Assembly (NCBI GenBank): GCA_003167495.1
Contig: PMSX01000061.1
Coordinates: forward strand, 1 to 63,223
Length of the DNA: 63,223 bases
Direction: 5' to 3'
Source: Bryobacterales bacterium
GTDB lineage: Bacteria > Acidobacteriota > Terriglobia > Bryobacterales > Bryobacteraceae
Program-made: the position numbers and the translations under genes
Part shown: positions 44,954 through 53,450 of the stretch, one piece after another
Position numbering within the stretch: the first letter of the stretch is position 1
How the letters are laid out: each line of letters begins with the position of its first letter
The notes under the pieces: generated by a model
Seen by the model: only the letters and a program-made list of their open reading frames with translations
Database searches by the model: none
Told to the model about the DNA's origin: nothing

Positions 44954-46108
44954 TTAAATGTAGCTCAACCAGCGCTCGTGGCCGCGCGCTTTTACGCCCG
45001 CAAACCAGCGGCATAGAGGGTAGAGAATCGCAACCACAATCGCCCACACCAAATACAGCAGCGGCAGCCCCCATCTATGTTCCGGAGGTAGAAACGTGTA
45101 GGGCGCAGTCGCATACCAGCCGGAATCGAGATGTCCTTCGCGCAAGAGCATCACAAAAAGCGCAGCTAGGTGAATCAGTGGAATGTGCAGCAAATAATAG
45201 AACATGGGTACGCGGCCAATAGTCGCCAGTGCGCCCGCCAACCAGCCGCGCGCCTGTTCCGCCAGCGGTAAAAGCGCAATAGTGGGACCCAGCGTCATCA
45301 ATAGGTAAAGCTGGGAAGCCGGATATTTTTGCTGGTTAAGAAGTCGGAATATCATAGGTGGAGCATTCGCAGGCGCGGGATTCAAGAGAACCTCGAAGCC
45401 GCCGATTATCAGGAAAGCCAACGTAGCAGACCCGCCAATCAGTAGGCAAAGCCGGCGGCGCTCCCTGGGCTCACGTGTCAGGATCATGCCGAAACCATAA
45501 CCCGTTGCCATGACCCCGATCCACGGAACCAAGACGTAAAGGATACTGATGCCGGAGTGGTTCTCAATCCCGGCAGGGTAGATAAACTCCCAAATCCACC
45601 CCACGGTCCCTTGGAACTGAGTCGGTAGGAGATGCGGCGGGTAGCGGAAGATCTGTTGAAAGAAGATGATACCTAATCCGATCCCTCCGACAACCCTGGC
45701 TGGTAGCCGGACCAGCCCCGCCAGCAACACCATGCACCAGCCAAGCATCCAAATGACGCCGGCGAGCGTAAACTGCCGGTAGTTGAAGTTGAATGTCCAT
45801 GTGAAACGGATGACAGTAAGTTCGAGAAGCACGAGCAAAAGGCCACGCGTGAGTAGGTAGCGCGCTAGCGCACGCGCATCTCCCAGTTTCCTTCCATACA
45901 AGAACGCCGCCGTGCCCGCCAGCAATGCGAAAGCCGGCGCGCAAAAATGCGTGATCCAGCGCGTGAAAAAGATGCCCCCGGTCGAGCCGCCCGCCGGAAT
46001 TCCCGAGTACACACGCACATGGTCGATAGCCATCAGCACCATCACCACCCCACGTACGATATCGATCGATTGAATGCGCGGCCCAGGCTCACTGCCGAGC
46101 GAGTTCAT
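44954..46108 (-). CDS. DUF1624 / heparan-alpha-glucosaminide acetyltransferase-like membrane protein
   Basis: A protein of 384 residues with about ten membrane helices. It opens with RIQSIDIVRGVVMVLMAIDH, the signature of the DUF1624/HGSNAT acyltransferase family, whose conserved Asp and His lie in this motif. It may acetylate a sugar or lipid across the inner membrane. It is divergent from the LytS-like kinase. Confidence 0.85.
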   Translation of the reverse strand: MNSLGSEPGPRIQSIDIVRGVVMVLMAIDHVRVYSGIPAGGSTGGIFFTRWITHFCAPAFALLAGTAAFLYGRKLGDARALARYLLTRGLLLVLLELTVIRFTWTFNFNYRQFTLAGVIWMLGWCMVLLAGLVRLPARVVGGIGLGIIFFQQIFRYPPHLLPTQFQGTVGWIWEFIYPAGIENHSGISILYVLVPWIGVMATGYGFGMILTREPRERRRLCLLIGGSATLAFLIIGGFEVLLNPAPANAPPMIFRLLNQQKYPASQLYLLMTLGPTIALLPLAEQARGWLAGALATIGRVPMFYYLLHIPLIHLAALFVMLLREGHLDSGWYATAPYTFLPPEHRWGLPLLYLVWAIVVAILYPLCRWFAGVKARGHERWLSYI

Positions 46109-46315
46109 AGACCAAAGCTAACTCCTAAAGTGGCGCCCATGCAAATGCGTGCAGTGAGCGGTACCGTCTGCGCAGCCAACGGCGGCCCATCAATGATAAT
46201 GAACATCAACCGAGTGCCGACTCCGAGCCAGGAGCGTCAGCGACCTAGTTCGGCCTTCCGTCTCCTCCGCTCGGAGCGCAACGCAAGCCGCTGCGTCCTG
46301 CGCTATCCTCGCGAA
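46109..46315. other. Divergent promoter region
   Basis: The region between the DUF1624 gene and the kinase start at 46316. The open frame of the kinase runs back through it, but it encodes only Arg/Pro-rich sequence and looks non-coding. No clear operator was seen. Confidence 0.35.
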
Positions 46316-47455
46316 ATGCCACCCATCCCCCATCCTCCCGCCGATCGTACGCGCGTGCCCCTTCCCGCGTTCGCTCTGATCTTTGCCGCGTGGCTGGTTC
46401 CCGCCCTCCTCTCGGGATTTAACACCTTTATGCAGAGTCAGTTGGAAGGGCGTTCTCCCGATTGGCATTGGGTATCCTTCAACTCGTTCGATTGGCTGCT
46501 CTACGCGCTGCTCACACCATTTGTGTTTCGCGCCGGTAGGAGGTTGCCCCTCGAACCCCCGCACCTCGCGCGCAATATTCTGCTGCATCTCGCGGGAGCC
46601 CTCCTCATGTGCGTGGCATGGGCCGGGCTCGGTACTCTGCTCCGGCTGGCGATATTCCCTTTGTCCCCCGAACTCACCGGCTTGACGGTGCTCCGCGAGT
46701 TCATCGCTTGGGTCTTCACCACCCTCCCATTTGGCTTTGGAGTGTATTTCGCTCTGGTGGGGATCGAACACTCCTTGTTCTACTTCGCCCAAGCGCGTGA
46801 GCGCGAGACGCAGGCCGCGCGTCTGGCTGCCCAACTTGCTGAAGCCCGTCTCAGCGCCCTCCGCATGCAGCTCAACCCGCATTTTCTCTTCAACAGTCTG
46901 AACGCCATTACGGTTTTGGTGCGCGATCAGAACACCACCGCGGCTTCGCGAATGCTCGAGCTGTTGAGCGGCGTGCTGCGACAAGTGCTGCGCTCGGACG
47001 AGACGAACGAGACCACGCTGGCCACGGAGTTGGAATTCCTTGAGCGTTATTTGGCAATCGAGCAGGTTCGCTTTTCCGACCGTCTGCGCCCAAGTATCGA
47101 AACCGACCCCGGCATTGCCCATGCGGCCGTGCCGCGCTTCTTGCTCCAGCCGCTCGTAGAGAATGCACTGCGGCACGGTATCGCGCAGCGGGCCGCTGCG
47201 GGAGAACTCCAAATTACCGCGCGCCGCGAAGCCGGCAACTTAGTGCTCACCGTGCGCGACGACGGTCCCGGGCTCGCCCTGGGCACTCCTGCCCCCGGCG
47301 GCGTCGGACTTGCCAATACCCGGGCTCGCCTCGCTGCCCTCTATGGCGAGCGCGCTTCGCTCCATCTCACCAATGCAGCGGACGGCCCAGGAGTTGTCGC
47401 CACCGTGCGGCTCCCGTATCATGAGGCTGAGAGCGATCCTTCGCGTGATTCGTAA
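46316..47455 (+). CDS. LytS/YehU-family sensor histidine kinase
   Basis: A membrane kinase of about 379 residues starting at ATG 46316; the frame extends to 45947, but that part overlaps the divergent gene and lacks signal. Four membrane helices (ALIFAAWLVPALLSGF, LLYALLTPFVF, NILLHLAGALLMCVAW, FTTLPFGFGVYFALVGI) precede a coiled linker and the His_kinase domain with MQLNPHFLFNSLNAITVL, whose His is phosphorylated, and an ATPase domain (LVENALRHGIAQ, RDDGPGL, GVGLANTRARL). It partners the LytTR regulator overlapping its end. Confidence 0.88.
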   Translation: MPPIPHPPADRTRVPLPAFALIFAAWLVPALLSGFNTFMQSQLEGRSPDWHWVSFNSFDWLLYALLTPFVFRAGRRLPLEPPHLARNILLHLAGALLMCVAWAGLGTLLRLAIFPLSPELTGLTVLREFIAWVFTTLPFGFGVYFALVGIEHSLFYFAQARERETQAARLAAQLAEARLSALRMQLNPHFLFNSLNAITVLVRDQNTTAASRMLELLSGVLRQVLRSDETNETTLATELEFLERYLAIEQVRFSDRLRPSIETDPGIAHAAVPRFLLQPLVENALRHGIAQRAAAGELQITARREAGNLVLTVRDDGPGLALGTPAPGGVGLANTRARLAALYGERASLHLTNAADGPGVVATVRLPYHEAESDPSRDS

Positions 47456-48230
47456 TCCGCCTAAAAAACGTGTCTTGGTAGCGGACGATGAACCGCTGGC
47501 GCGTCGCGGCGTCCGCCAGCTTCTCGCACCGCACGCCGACATGATCGTGGCAGGCGAAAGCCGCAATGGTCCCGAGACATTGCGCGCTCTCGACGCGCTG
47601 GCGCCCGATCTCCTCTTTCTCGACGTGCGAATGCCTGAGATGGACGGATTCGAAGTCCTTCGCGCTTGCGGTGTCGAGCGAATCCCCGCCGTCATATTCG
47701 TAACCGCGCACGATGAGTTCGCGGTGCGCGCGTTCGAAGCGCATGCGCTCGATTATTTGGTGAAGCCGCTCAACGTCGAGCGTTTTGATACCGCGCTGCG
47801 CCGGGTGCGTGAGCGGCTGCAGATGAAGCAGGCTGTTGAGCGTGCCGGGCGGCTCACTGCCCTGCTGGCGGCTGAGCGCGCGCAACGTGAGAAAGATGGC
47901 GTTCAGCGCCTCGTCGTCTCCACTGCCGCGGCCGACCTGGTGATCCCGGTTGCCGAGATCGATTGGATCAGCGCCGACGACTACTATTCCTGCCTGCATC
48001 TGGGCGCCAAGAGCCACCTCTTGCGCGAGTCCCTTTCCTCCCTCGAAACTCGGCTCGACCCACGCCGCTTCGTCCGCGTCCACCGGTCGGCAATCGTCCA
48101 GCTCGACCGCGTGCGCCAGTTGCGTACAACTTTGCACGGCGACGAAATCGTGCTGCGCAACGGCTCGCGAGTTCCCGTTAGCCGCCGAAGACGCGCCGCG
48201 CTCCAGGCCTTGCTGCGGCACCGGCAGTAG
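47421..48230 (+). CDS. LytR/AlgR-type response regulator with LytTR domain
   Basis: A protein of about 269 residues. It overlaps the kinase gene by 35 bases from ATG 47421; a GTG at 47445 is another possible start. The receiver shows VLVADDEPLARRG, the phosphorylated Asp in LLFLDVRMPEMDG and the Lys in YLVKPLNVERF. The LytTR DNA-binding domain is seen in IDWISADDYYSCLHLGAKSH, FVRVHRSAIVQLDRV and GSRVPVSRRRRAAL. It acts with the upstream LytS-like kinase, probably on a membrane or surface regulon not evident here. Confidence 0.88.
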   Translation: MRLRAILRVIRNPPKKRVLVADDEPLARRGVRQLLAPHADMIVAGESRNGPETLRALDALAPDLLFLDVRMPEMDGFEVLRACGVERIPAVIFVTAHDEFAVRAFEAHALDYLVKPLNVERFDTALRRVRERLQMKQAVERAGRLTALLAAERAQREKDGVQRLVVSTAAADLVIPVAEIDWISADDYYSCLHLGAKSHLLRESLSSLETRLDPRRFVRVHRSAIVQLDRVRQLRTTLHGDEIVLRNGSRVPVSRRRRAALQALLRHRQ

Positions 48231-48539
48231 CTCACTTTGAATTTCGCCCATCTTGCTTGGCTTCCCGAACGCGACTCTCACGTTGGAAGTGTATGCAAAA
48301 CCGCTCAAGCACCAATAACAGCAATCGAACCACTAATCGCGGGAAGGGCTACCAGGCTCTAAGCCAGAAGGGGTAAATCGCGACAGTGCACATACCAAAT
48401 GATGGGCGCGATCACATGATAAACTCAATCCGGGCTAGTGGTGGTCAGCCGAGAATAGGTGGGCGTCGTCGGCGAGTGTGAGTCCAATTTATGCTGATGG
48501 TTTCTATAACCGGCAGCCCAAAGTCACACGGAGGAGTCA
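48231..48539. other. Intergenic region, start of accessory island
   Basis: About 310 bases with no recognised gene or repeat. The final bases hold GGAGGAG, the ribosome binding site of the TIR gene. Confidence 0.35.
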
Positions 48540-49594
48540 ATGGTTGATCAAGCTGCATTTAACCAGCTTCTCGCAGACCTTCGAGAAGTTCTCGGGAAGG
48601 TTGCTAGATTTAAACCTGGGCAGAAAGAATACGACGAACGCGTGGCGGATCGGGACCGAGTGATCGCCAGGTATCAGCCGATTTTTTCAGTTGAACACAT
48701 TCCCAATCTGTCCAAAGAAGAGTTCACTTCGTTCCTCTATCCGAATAACAACTGCCACTGGAGCGGGCTGTATCGCAAAGGTTTGCAAGCAGCAGAAGAC
48801 ATGAATCAGCTTAAAGAAGCCCTTAGCATCCTACTGGATGAGAATCAGCCGATTCGAATAAGATTTAAAGAGGCGCTGGCTACAGTATTGGGCCTTGGCA
48901 AGGGAATAGCGACGGGCATTCTGACCGTTGCGTATCCAGATAAGTACGGCGTTTGGAATAGCACGTCCGAAGCGGCTTTGCGACACTACGGACTTTGGCC
49001 GGGTTCGGAACACGGTGAGGGGTTAGGCGGACGCTATGAAAATATTAACGCTCTATTTACCAGATTGCGGCTGGATTTGGGAGTAGATTTCTGGACGCTT
49101 GACACTATGTGGTGGTCCCTTCCAGGCCCTGAGCACTCGGAAAGTTTCGGCCCTAATACGGACGAAGCAACTGCAGCGATCAAGAACGGAACCTCATGGG
49201 AGGAAACACCGCTGACATTCTTCGCTTACTCGCGTCAAGATTCACCCTTCGTTCTGCGGCTTGCCAAAGACCTCAAGTCCTCTGGGGTGCTGGTTTGGTT
49301 AGACCAGCTCGATATCAAGCCAGGTCAGCGATGGGACAAAGTAGTCGCGGATGCATTAACTGCGTGCTCGCGGGTTTTAGTTGTACTCTCAGCTTCTTCG
49401 ATTGCGTCGGACCATGTTACCGAGTTACCGACGAGTTCAGTTTCGCTTTGGACGAAAACAAAACTGTAATTCCTATTCTTTGTGGTGAATGCACAATGCC
49501 TTTTCGCCTTCGCCGTCTCCAGAACATTGACTTTCGTGTTGAGTACGAAACCAGCCTAAGAACATTGGTCGACACATTATGTTTCGGTTCGTAA
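48540..49594 (+). pseudogene. TIR-domain protein with an unfamiliar N-terminal domain, broken by an 8-bp duplication
   Basis: ATG 48540 follows a strong GGAGGAG. Residues 1-200 have NNNCHWSGLYRKGLQAAEDM, IRIRFKEALATVLGLGKGIA, TGILTVAYPDKYGVWN and LGVDFWTLDTMWW. They resemble N-terminal regions of McrB-like proteins, though I am unsure. A TIR domain starts near residue 223 (LTFFAYSRQDSPFVLRLAKD, LVWLDQLDIKPGQRWDKVVA, RVLVVLSASSIAS). The frame is lost at GTTACCGA repeated twice (49416-49431), giving a 309-residue product. Removing one copy restores VTDEFSFALDENKTVIPIL and the rest of the TIR domain to 49594 (348 residues). The lost part includes the Glu likely to be catalytic in TIR NADases. 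A defence role is inference. Confidence 0.8.
49416..49431 (+). repeat. Tandem 8-bp duplication GTTACCGA x2
   Basis: GTTACCGA occurs at 49416-49423 and again directly at 49424-49431. The duplication shifts the TIR reading frame by +2; deleting one unit gives an uninterrupted TIR domain. It could be a slippage mutation or a reversible switch. Confidence 0.9.
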
Positions 49595-49947
49595 ATATTG
49601 ACGAGGTACCGACTGGGGTAAATCGGACACTACCATCGATCCTGCGCCACAAAAAGCAATCGTTCCGCCAAACCGCCTGGGTTTAGTTCACCGAGTGATC
49701 ATATCACCTTTTGCGGCCTCACCACTTCTCCGTTCCTCAACATCCACTCCGCAAAAGCCGATGCGATCTTTATCAGTCACAAAGATCCCACACCTCGATC
49801 TCCTTCCTTTTCAACCACCTCCACTCAAAAAATCCTTTCACCGTTCGCCCCACTCTGTAAATTGAAGTCGTTTGTAATCGCCGTCGCGCGCACAAACATC
49901 GCGAAGAGTTCATTCTCGCCAGACAACCCTCGAAAGGAACCAAAATC
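49595..49947. other. Intergenic region
   Basis: About 350 bases between the TIR gene and the next. Short frames here have no recognisable content, and no repeat or RNA was found. Confidence 0.35.
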
Positions 49948-50598
49948 ATGTCCTCCCCCGCGCAAATTAACGCTAACCAGGCGAACGCACAAAAATCCTG
50001 CGGTCCAAAAACCAAAACCGGCAAGCAAACCTCTTCCCGGAACCGCACCACTCACGGTCTCTGCCCCCACCACAACGCGATGTTCTACCTACTCGAGGAC
50101 GAAGACCAAGAAAAATACTACGCCCTTCACGCCCGCCTCAAGGAAGAACACCAACCGCAAACCGAAACCGAATGCATTTTCGTACGCCGCATGGCCCAGC
50201 ACGAATGGCTCCGCGCCCGCGCTCTGCGCCTCCAACAAACTTGCATTTTCGAAGACGAGCACATCCTAGCCACAGAGCAGTTCGGTCTCTACATGCGCTA
50301 CCAAACCACCCACGAACGCGCCTTCTACAAAGCCCTCAGCGAACTCCAAAAGCTAAGATCTGAAAGGAGAAAAGAGCAAATTGGGTTCGAATCGCAAAAA
50401 CGTCAAGAGGTCGTCGAACAACGCGCCGCCGAAGCCCACAACCTGAAAAAACAAGAGTTTGAACTAAAGAAAAGAGCCTTCGAACTAAAGGAAAGAGCGC
50501 TCGAACTGAAAAAAGAACGCTTCGCAGCGCCTGCTTCGCAAAACCGACCGGCTCCTATCCCCGAAACCACCCCCGGAGACCTCGAAATGGCCGCCTAA
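49948..50598 (+). CDS. Acidobacterial 'NANQANAQKS-GPKT' family protein, unknown function
   Basis: A protein of 216 residues. It begins MSSPAQINANQANAQKSCGP then KTKTGKQTSSRNRTTHGLC, a signature found in a large paralogous family of Acidobacteria, followed by ETECIFVRRMAQHEWLRARA, also typical. The C-terminal third is a charged coiled coil with three near-identical heptads (FELKKRAFELKERALELKKE). Function is unknown. ATG 49948 follows AAAGGA. The codon use is rich in C-ending codons. It ends 40 bases before the left inverted repeat of the mobile element. Confidence 0.7.
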   Translation: MSSPAQINANQANAQKSCGPKTKTGKQTSSRNRTTHGLCPHHNAMFYLLEDEDQEKYYALHARLKEEHQPQTETECIFVRRMAQHEWLRARALRLQQTCIFEDEHILATEQFGLYMRYQTTHERAFYKALSELQKLRSERRKEQIGFESQKRQEVVEQRAAEAHNLKKQEFELKKRAFELKERALELKKERFAAPASQNRPAPIPETTPGDLEMAA

Positions 50599-50638
50599 AC
50601 GCCGTCAAACCGCCGCAACTTACCAACCGCCTCGCCAG

Positions 50639-50661
50639 CACTCCCCTTACACAAAGGGTAA
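50639..50661 (+). repeat. Left terminal inverted repeat
   Basis: Matches the reverse complement of 53282-53304 at 22 of 23 positions; the mismatch is at position 18 (G here, A in the right copy). Flanking bases on the outer side are not similar between the two ends. Confidence 0.85.
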
Positions 50662-50910
50662 CTTCCAATTCGAACGCATAGTCACGGGCTGGCGAGCAAA
50701 GTACTCGGTGGCCGACCGTCGTCTTAAGACAGGCAGGTGCGACGCTCCCTTCACTGACCAGTGTCGCGCGGGATTTTCGATCCGTTCTTCGCGCAGTTGT
50801 TGTTGGTGCCGTGCTTGGGTGCTGGCAAACCCGCCGCTATCCCCGTGATCCTATCGAAGAACTCGCCCACAAAGGCGCCGGCCTGCGGCTTGACTGATTC
50901 GCCTTAATAG
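50662..50910. other. Non-coding left part of the element, with a diverged repeat of the regulator's upstream DNA
   Basis: The 37 bases at 50692-50728 match 51149-51185 at 28 positions and share the end GTCTTAAG; the latter is the DNA just upstream of the intact small gene. No gene is seen in the rest. Confidence 0.55.
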
Positions 50911-51145
50911 GTAATATATTTGTGACATATCGCCCTTTTGACCGCGGCCAATGCTTGGCAGCCGAATACGCACTTAGCCTACTCAGCGCCATGTTGCATG
51001 GCCCGAAGCCGTGCAGCGCTTATCGCAGGTTCCATCTGGCGAGCCGCAAGCGTATCGATACCCGCCGCCGCAGTCACCGAAAGTGAGGGTCACGCGCAGG
51101 CTTCCGTCGAGCATAGTGGAACGGGCTGCGAAAAATACGCGCAGG
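50911..51145 (+). pseudogene. Decayed, truncated copy of the small HTH/RHH gene
   Basis: The DNA aligns to the gene at 51206 from its upstream region on: TAATATATTTGTGACATAT (50911-50929) against TAATATATTTATGACATAT (51189-51207), then related blocks including CAGGTTCCATCTG and GCAAGCGTATCGATAC. The start codon is destroyed (ATATCG in place of ATATGG), frames are shifted by several small gaps, and the match ends near the point corresponding to AAATACGCGC, so the 3' third is missing. Confidence 0.75.
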
Positions 51146-51205
51146 CGAGCGAGTAAAGCACTTGGCGCTTGACCGCAGTCTTAAGAAGTAATATATTTAT
51201 GACAT

Positions 51206-51526
51206 ATGGCGCGTTCGACCAAGGTGGCCAAGGCTCGGCAGCTGAATGCCGCTCTCAGCCTACTTCAGCGTCATATTGCCCTACCCGAAGCAGTGCAGCA
51301 CTTGTCACGCAGGTTCCATCTGTCAGAGCGGCAAGCGTATCGATACCTGCAAGCGGCATCCGAGTTGGATCGGCCGGTCGAAGTCACTGAAGTGACAGTG
51401 CCGGTCACGCTCAAGCTTCCGCCGAGCACAGTGAAGCACCTGCGGAAATACGCGCGGCGCAGGGGCCTCACCATGGGGGCGATCGTAACCACCGCATTAA
51501 GTGCGTTTCTAAAAAGACATGGCTGA
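51206..51526 (+). CDS. Small DNA-binding protein (HTH then ribbon-helix-helix-like)
   Basis: A protein of 106 residues. Residues 21-52 (LQRHIALPEAVQHLSRRFHL, SERQAYRYLQAA) look like a helix-turn-helix, and residues 65-103 (VTLKLPPSTVKHLRKYARRR, GLTMGAIVTTALSAF) like a ribbon-helix-helix. It sits 138 bases upstream of the recombinase on the same strand inside the element, so it is probably a regulator or accessory factor of recombination. A decayed copy lies immediately upstream. I do not recognise a named family. Confidence 0.7.
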   Translation: MARSTKVAKARQLNAALSLLQRHIALPEAVQHLSRRFHLSERQAYRYLQAASELDRPVEVTEVTVPVTLKLPPSTVKHLRKYARRRGLTMGAIVTTALSAFLKRHG

Positions 51527-51664
51527 GCAGCGGCTCAAAAGCGGCGCCTGGCAAATTCACGTTTCTTATTCATTTGATCGCCTGCTCGATTTCAAAGCTC
51601 GCGCAGGCCTACAATATTCTGGTGCCCACACGGGAACGTCCCGTCGGTGGGAAGGAGTCCGAGA

Positions 51665-53450
51665 ATGAGGATGGCAGCCATCTACGCGCGGGTCTCGTCC
51701 GAGCAACAGCGCGAGGAGAACACGATTGCGAGCCAGGCGGCGTCGCTGATCGAATTCGCAAAGAAGCACGATCTGGAGGTACCGCAAGAGTGGGTCTTCG
51801 AAGATGAAGGCTATAGTGGCGCGACGTTGGAGCGGCCGGGCTTGGAGCGCGCGCGAGACCTAGCGGCCGAAGGGCAGATCCAGGTTGTACTGGCGTACGC
51901 ACCCGACCGTCTCAGCCGGAAGTACGCCTACCAGATTCTGCTGATCGAAGAACTCGCTCGCCACGGAGTCGAGACAACTGTTTGTGAAGCGCCGCAAGGT
52001 GACAGCGCGGAAGATCATTTGTTGGTGCAGTTCCAGGGGATGATTGCCGAATATGAGCGGGCGCAGATCCTGGAGCGATCGCGCCGCGGTAAGCGACATC
52101 GAGCCCACTCTGGCGAGGTTAGCGTGCTGAGCGGCGCTCCGTATGGCTACCGTTATATCCCGCAAAACCGATCAGGTGCCGGCCGCTTACAGCGTGTATG
52201 AACCGGAGGCTCTTGTAGTGCAGCGCATCTACGAGATGTATACGGCGCAAGGATGCAGTATTGGCGAGATCACGCGCCGACTCAATGCGGAAGGCATTCC
52301 CACTCGCAAAGTCAGTGCTCGCTGGGAACGCTCGACGGTCTGGGCTGTCCTGCGCAACCCTGCTTATCGTGGCGTCGCCTGCTTCGGCAAGACGCGGGCT
52401 TCTGCTCGGACCCGCGTTATGCGCCCCCAGCGTCGGCGGGGTGTGACTGCGCCCAGCATGACAGTAGGTCACGAACGCCCGCGGGAAGAATGGATCGAAA
52501 TTCCGGTGCCGGCCCTGGTTAGCGAAGAGAGCTTCGCCCGTGCCCAAGAACTTCTCCAGGAAAACAAAATCCGATCTCGCCGGCGCACCATCGAGCCCAG
52601 TGTCGTGCAGGGGCTGGTCAGCTGTCAGAAGTGTGGCTACGCCTTCGCGCGTACCTCGACGCGCACGAGCGCACGCAAAATCCACTACTACAAGTGCATT
52701 GGCTCCGATGGCTGGCGCAAACTAGGTGGCCCTGTTTGCGATAACCGCCGCCTCGTTCGACAGGACCTCCTTGACCAGATCGTCTGGGCCGAGGTGATTC
52801 GACTACTGGAAGAACCGACCTTGATACAACAGGAACTCGACCGTCGGCTGGCCGCCGCGCGCTCCTCCGATCCAACCAAAAAACACGAGCAGAGTCTGCA
52901 GAGGGAACTCATACAGGTGGGCAAAGGCATCGAACGACTGCTCAATGCTTATCAGGAGGGACTGTTGTCGATCGAACAGTTGCGCGAGCGCATGCCAGCT
53001 TTACGCAATCGAGACCAGACTCTCCGCACTCAGATGCGAGCGATCGCTGACCAACTCGACGATCGGGCTGCATTCCTGCGCCTAGCCGAGACTCTCACGG
53101 CATTCCTCACCCGTCTGCGCAGTACTGCTGAAACGCTGGACGTCGCTGAACGGCAGCGAATCGTACGCCTCCTGGTCAAAGAGGTACTGGTGGGCGAAAA
53201 CGATATCACGATTCGCCACAGTATCCCCATTCCTTCAAATTCGCCGCCAAACAGCGCTTCGTCCTCGGCGAGCGACCCAAATTACCTTTTGTGTAAGGGG
53301 AGTGATTTCTGCGCCCTGCGGAACCCCGCTTCGCCGTTCACGCATCTCCCGGAACAACGCGCCGCCAAAATGCCTTGGCACGACCAACGTCGCGCAGGAT
53401 CTGCGCTTTCAGCGATGCCGCGTCGGCGAAGTGTTGCTCCTTACGAATGA
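51665..53450 (+). pseudogene. Large serine recombinase, frameshifted
   Basis: ATG 51665 follows AAGGAG. The N-terminal resolvase domain has the catalytic Ser11 (IYARVSSEQQ) and DRLSRKYAYQ. After SGAPYGYRYIP (about 52162) the frame is lost; the next frame continues KTDQVPAAYSVYEPEALVVQ, the Recombinase domain, then a zinc ribbon (CQKCG...YYKCIGSDGWRK) and a coiled coil. The shift fits one extra C in CCCGCAAAACC (52158-52168). The C-terminal NYLLCKGSD is encoded by the right inverted repeat, and the frame then runs about 48 codons into flanking DNA, stopping at 53450 antisense to ribF. So the native stop is absent here. Confidence 0.82.
53282..53304 (-). repeat. Right terminal inverted repeat, inside the recombinase reading frame
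   Basis: Inverted copy of 50639-50661 (22/23). Read on the plus strand it encodes the residues YLLCKGS of the recombinase C-terminus, so the repeat is under coding constraint on this side. Confidence 0.85.

Larger units (their letters stand above)
50639..53304 (+). mobile_element. 2.67-kb element with a serine recombinase and 23-bp terminal inverted repeats
   Basis: The ends are inverted copies of one sequence: 50639-50661 on the plus strand starts CACTCCCCTTACACAAA, and 53282-53304 read on the minus strand starts identically; 22 of 23 bases match. Between them lie a non-coding stretch, a decayed copy and an intact copy of a small HTH/RHH-like gene, and a large serine recombinase broken by a frameshift. 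Direct target duplications are not evident, as expected for serine recombination. It sits between the acidobacterial hypothetical gene and ribF. The recombinase is not functional as read, so mobility would need another copy in trans. Confidence 0.75.

Noticed and set aside
46190..47212. 340-codon minus-strand open frame
   Set aside because: Antisense to the LytS-like kinase; composition is Gly/Arg/Gln-rich and no family is visible.
47367..48308. 313-codon minus-strand open frame
   Set aside because: Antisense to the LytTR regulator; no domain and no ribosome binding site.
50599..53337. Target-site duplication flanking the element
   Set aside because: The bases outside the two inverted repeats do not match beyond chance.
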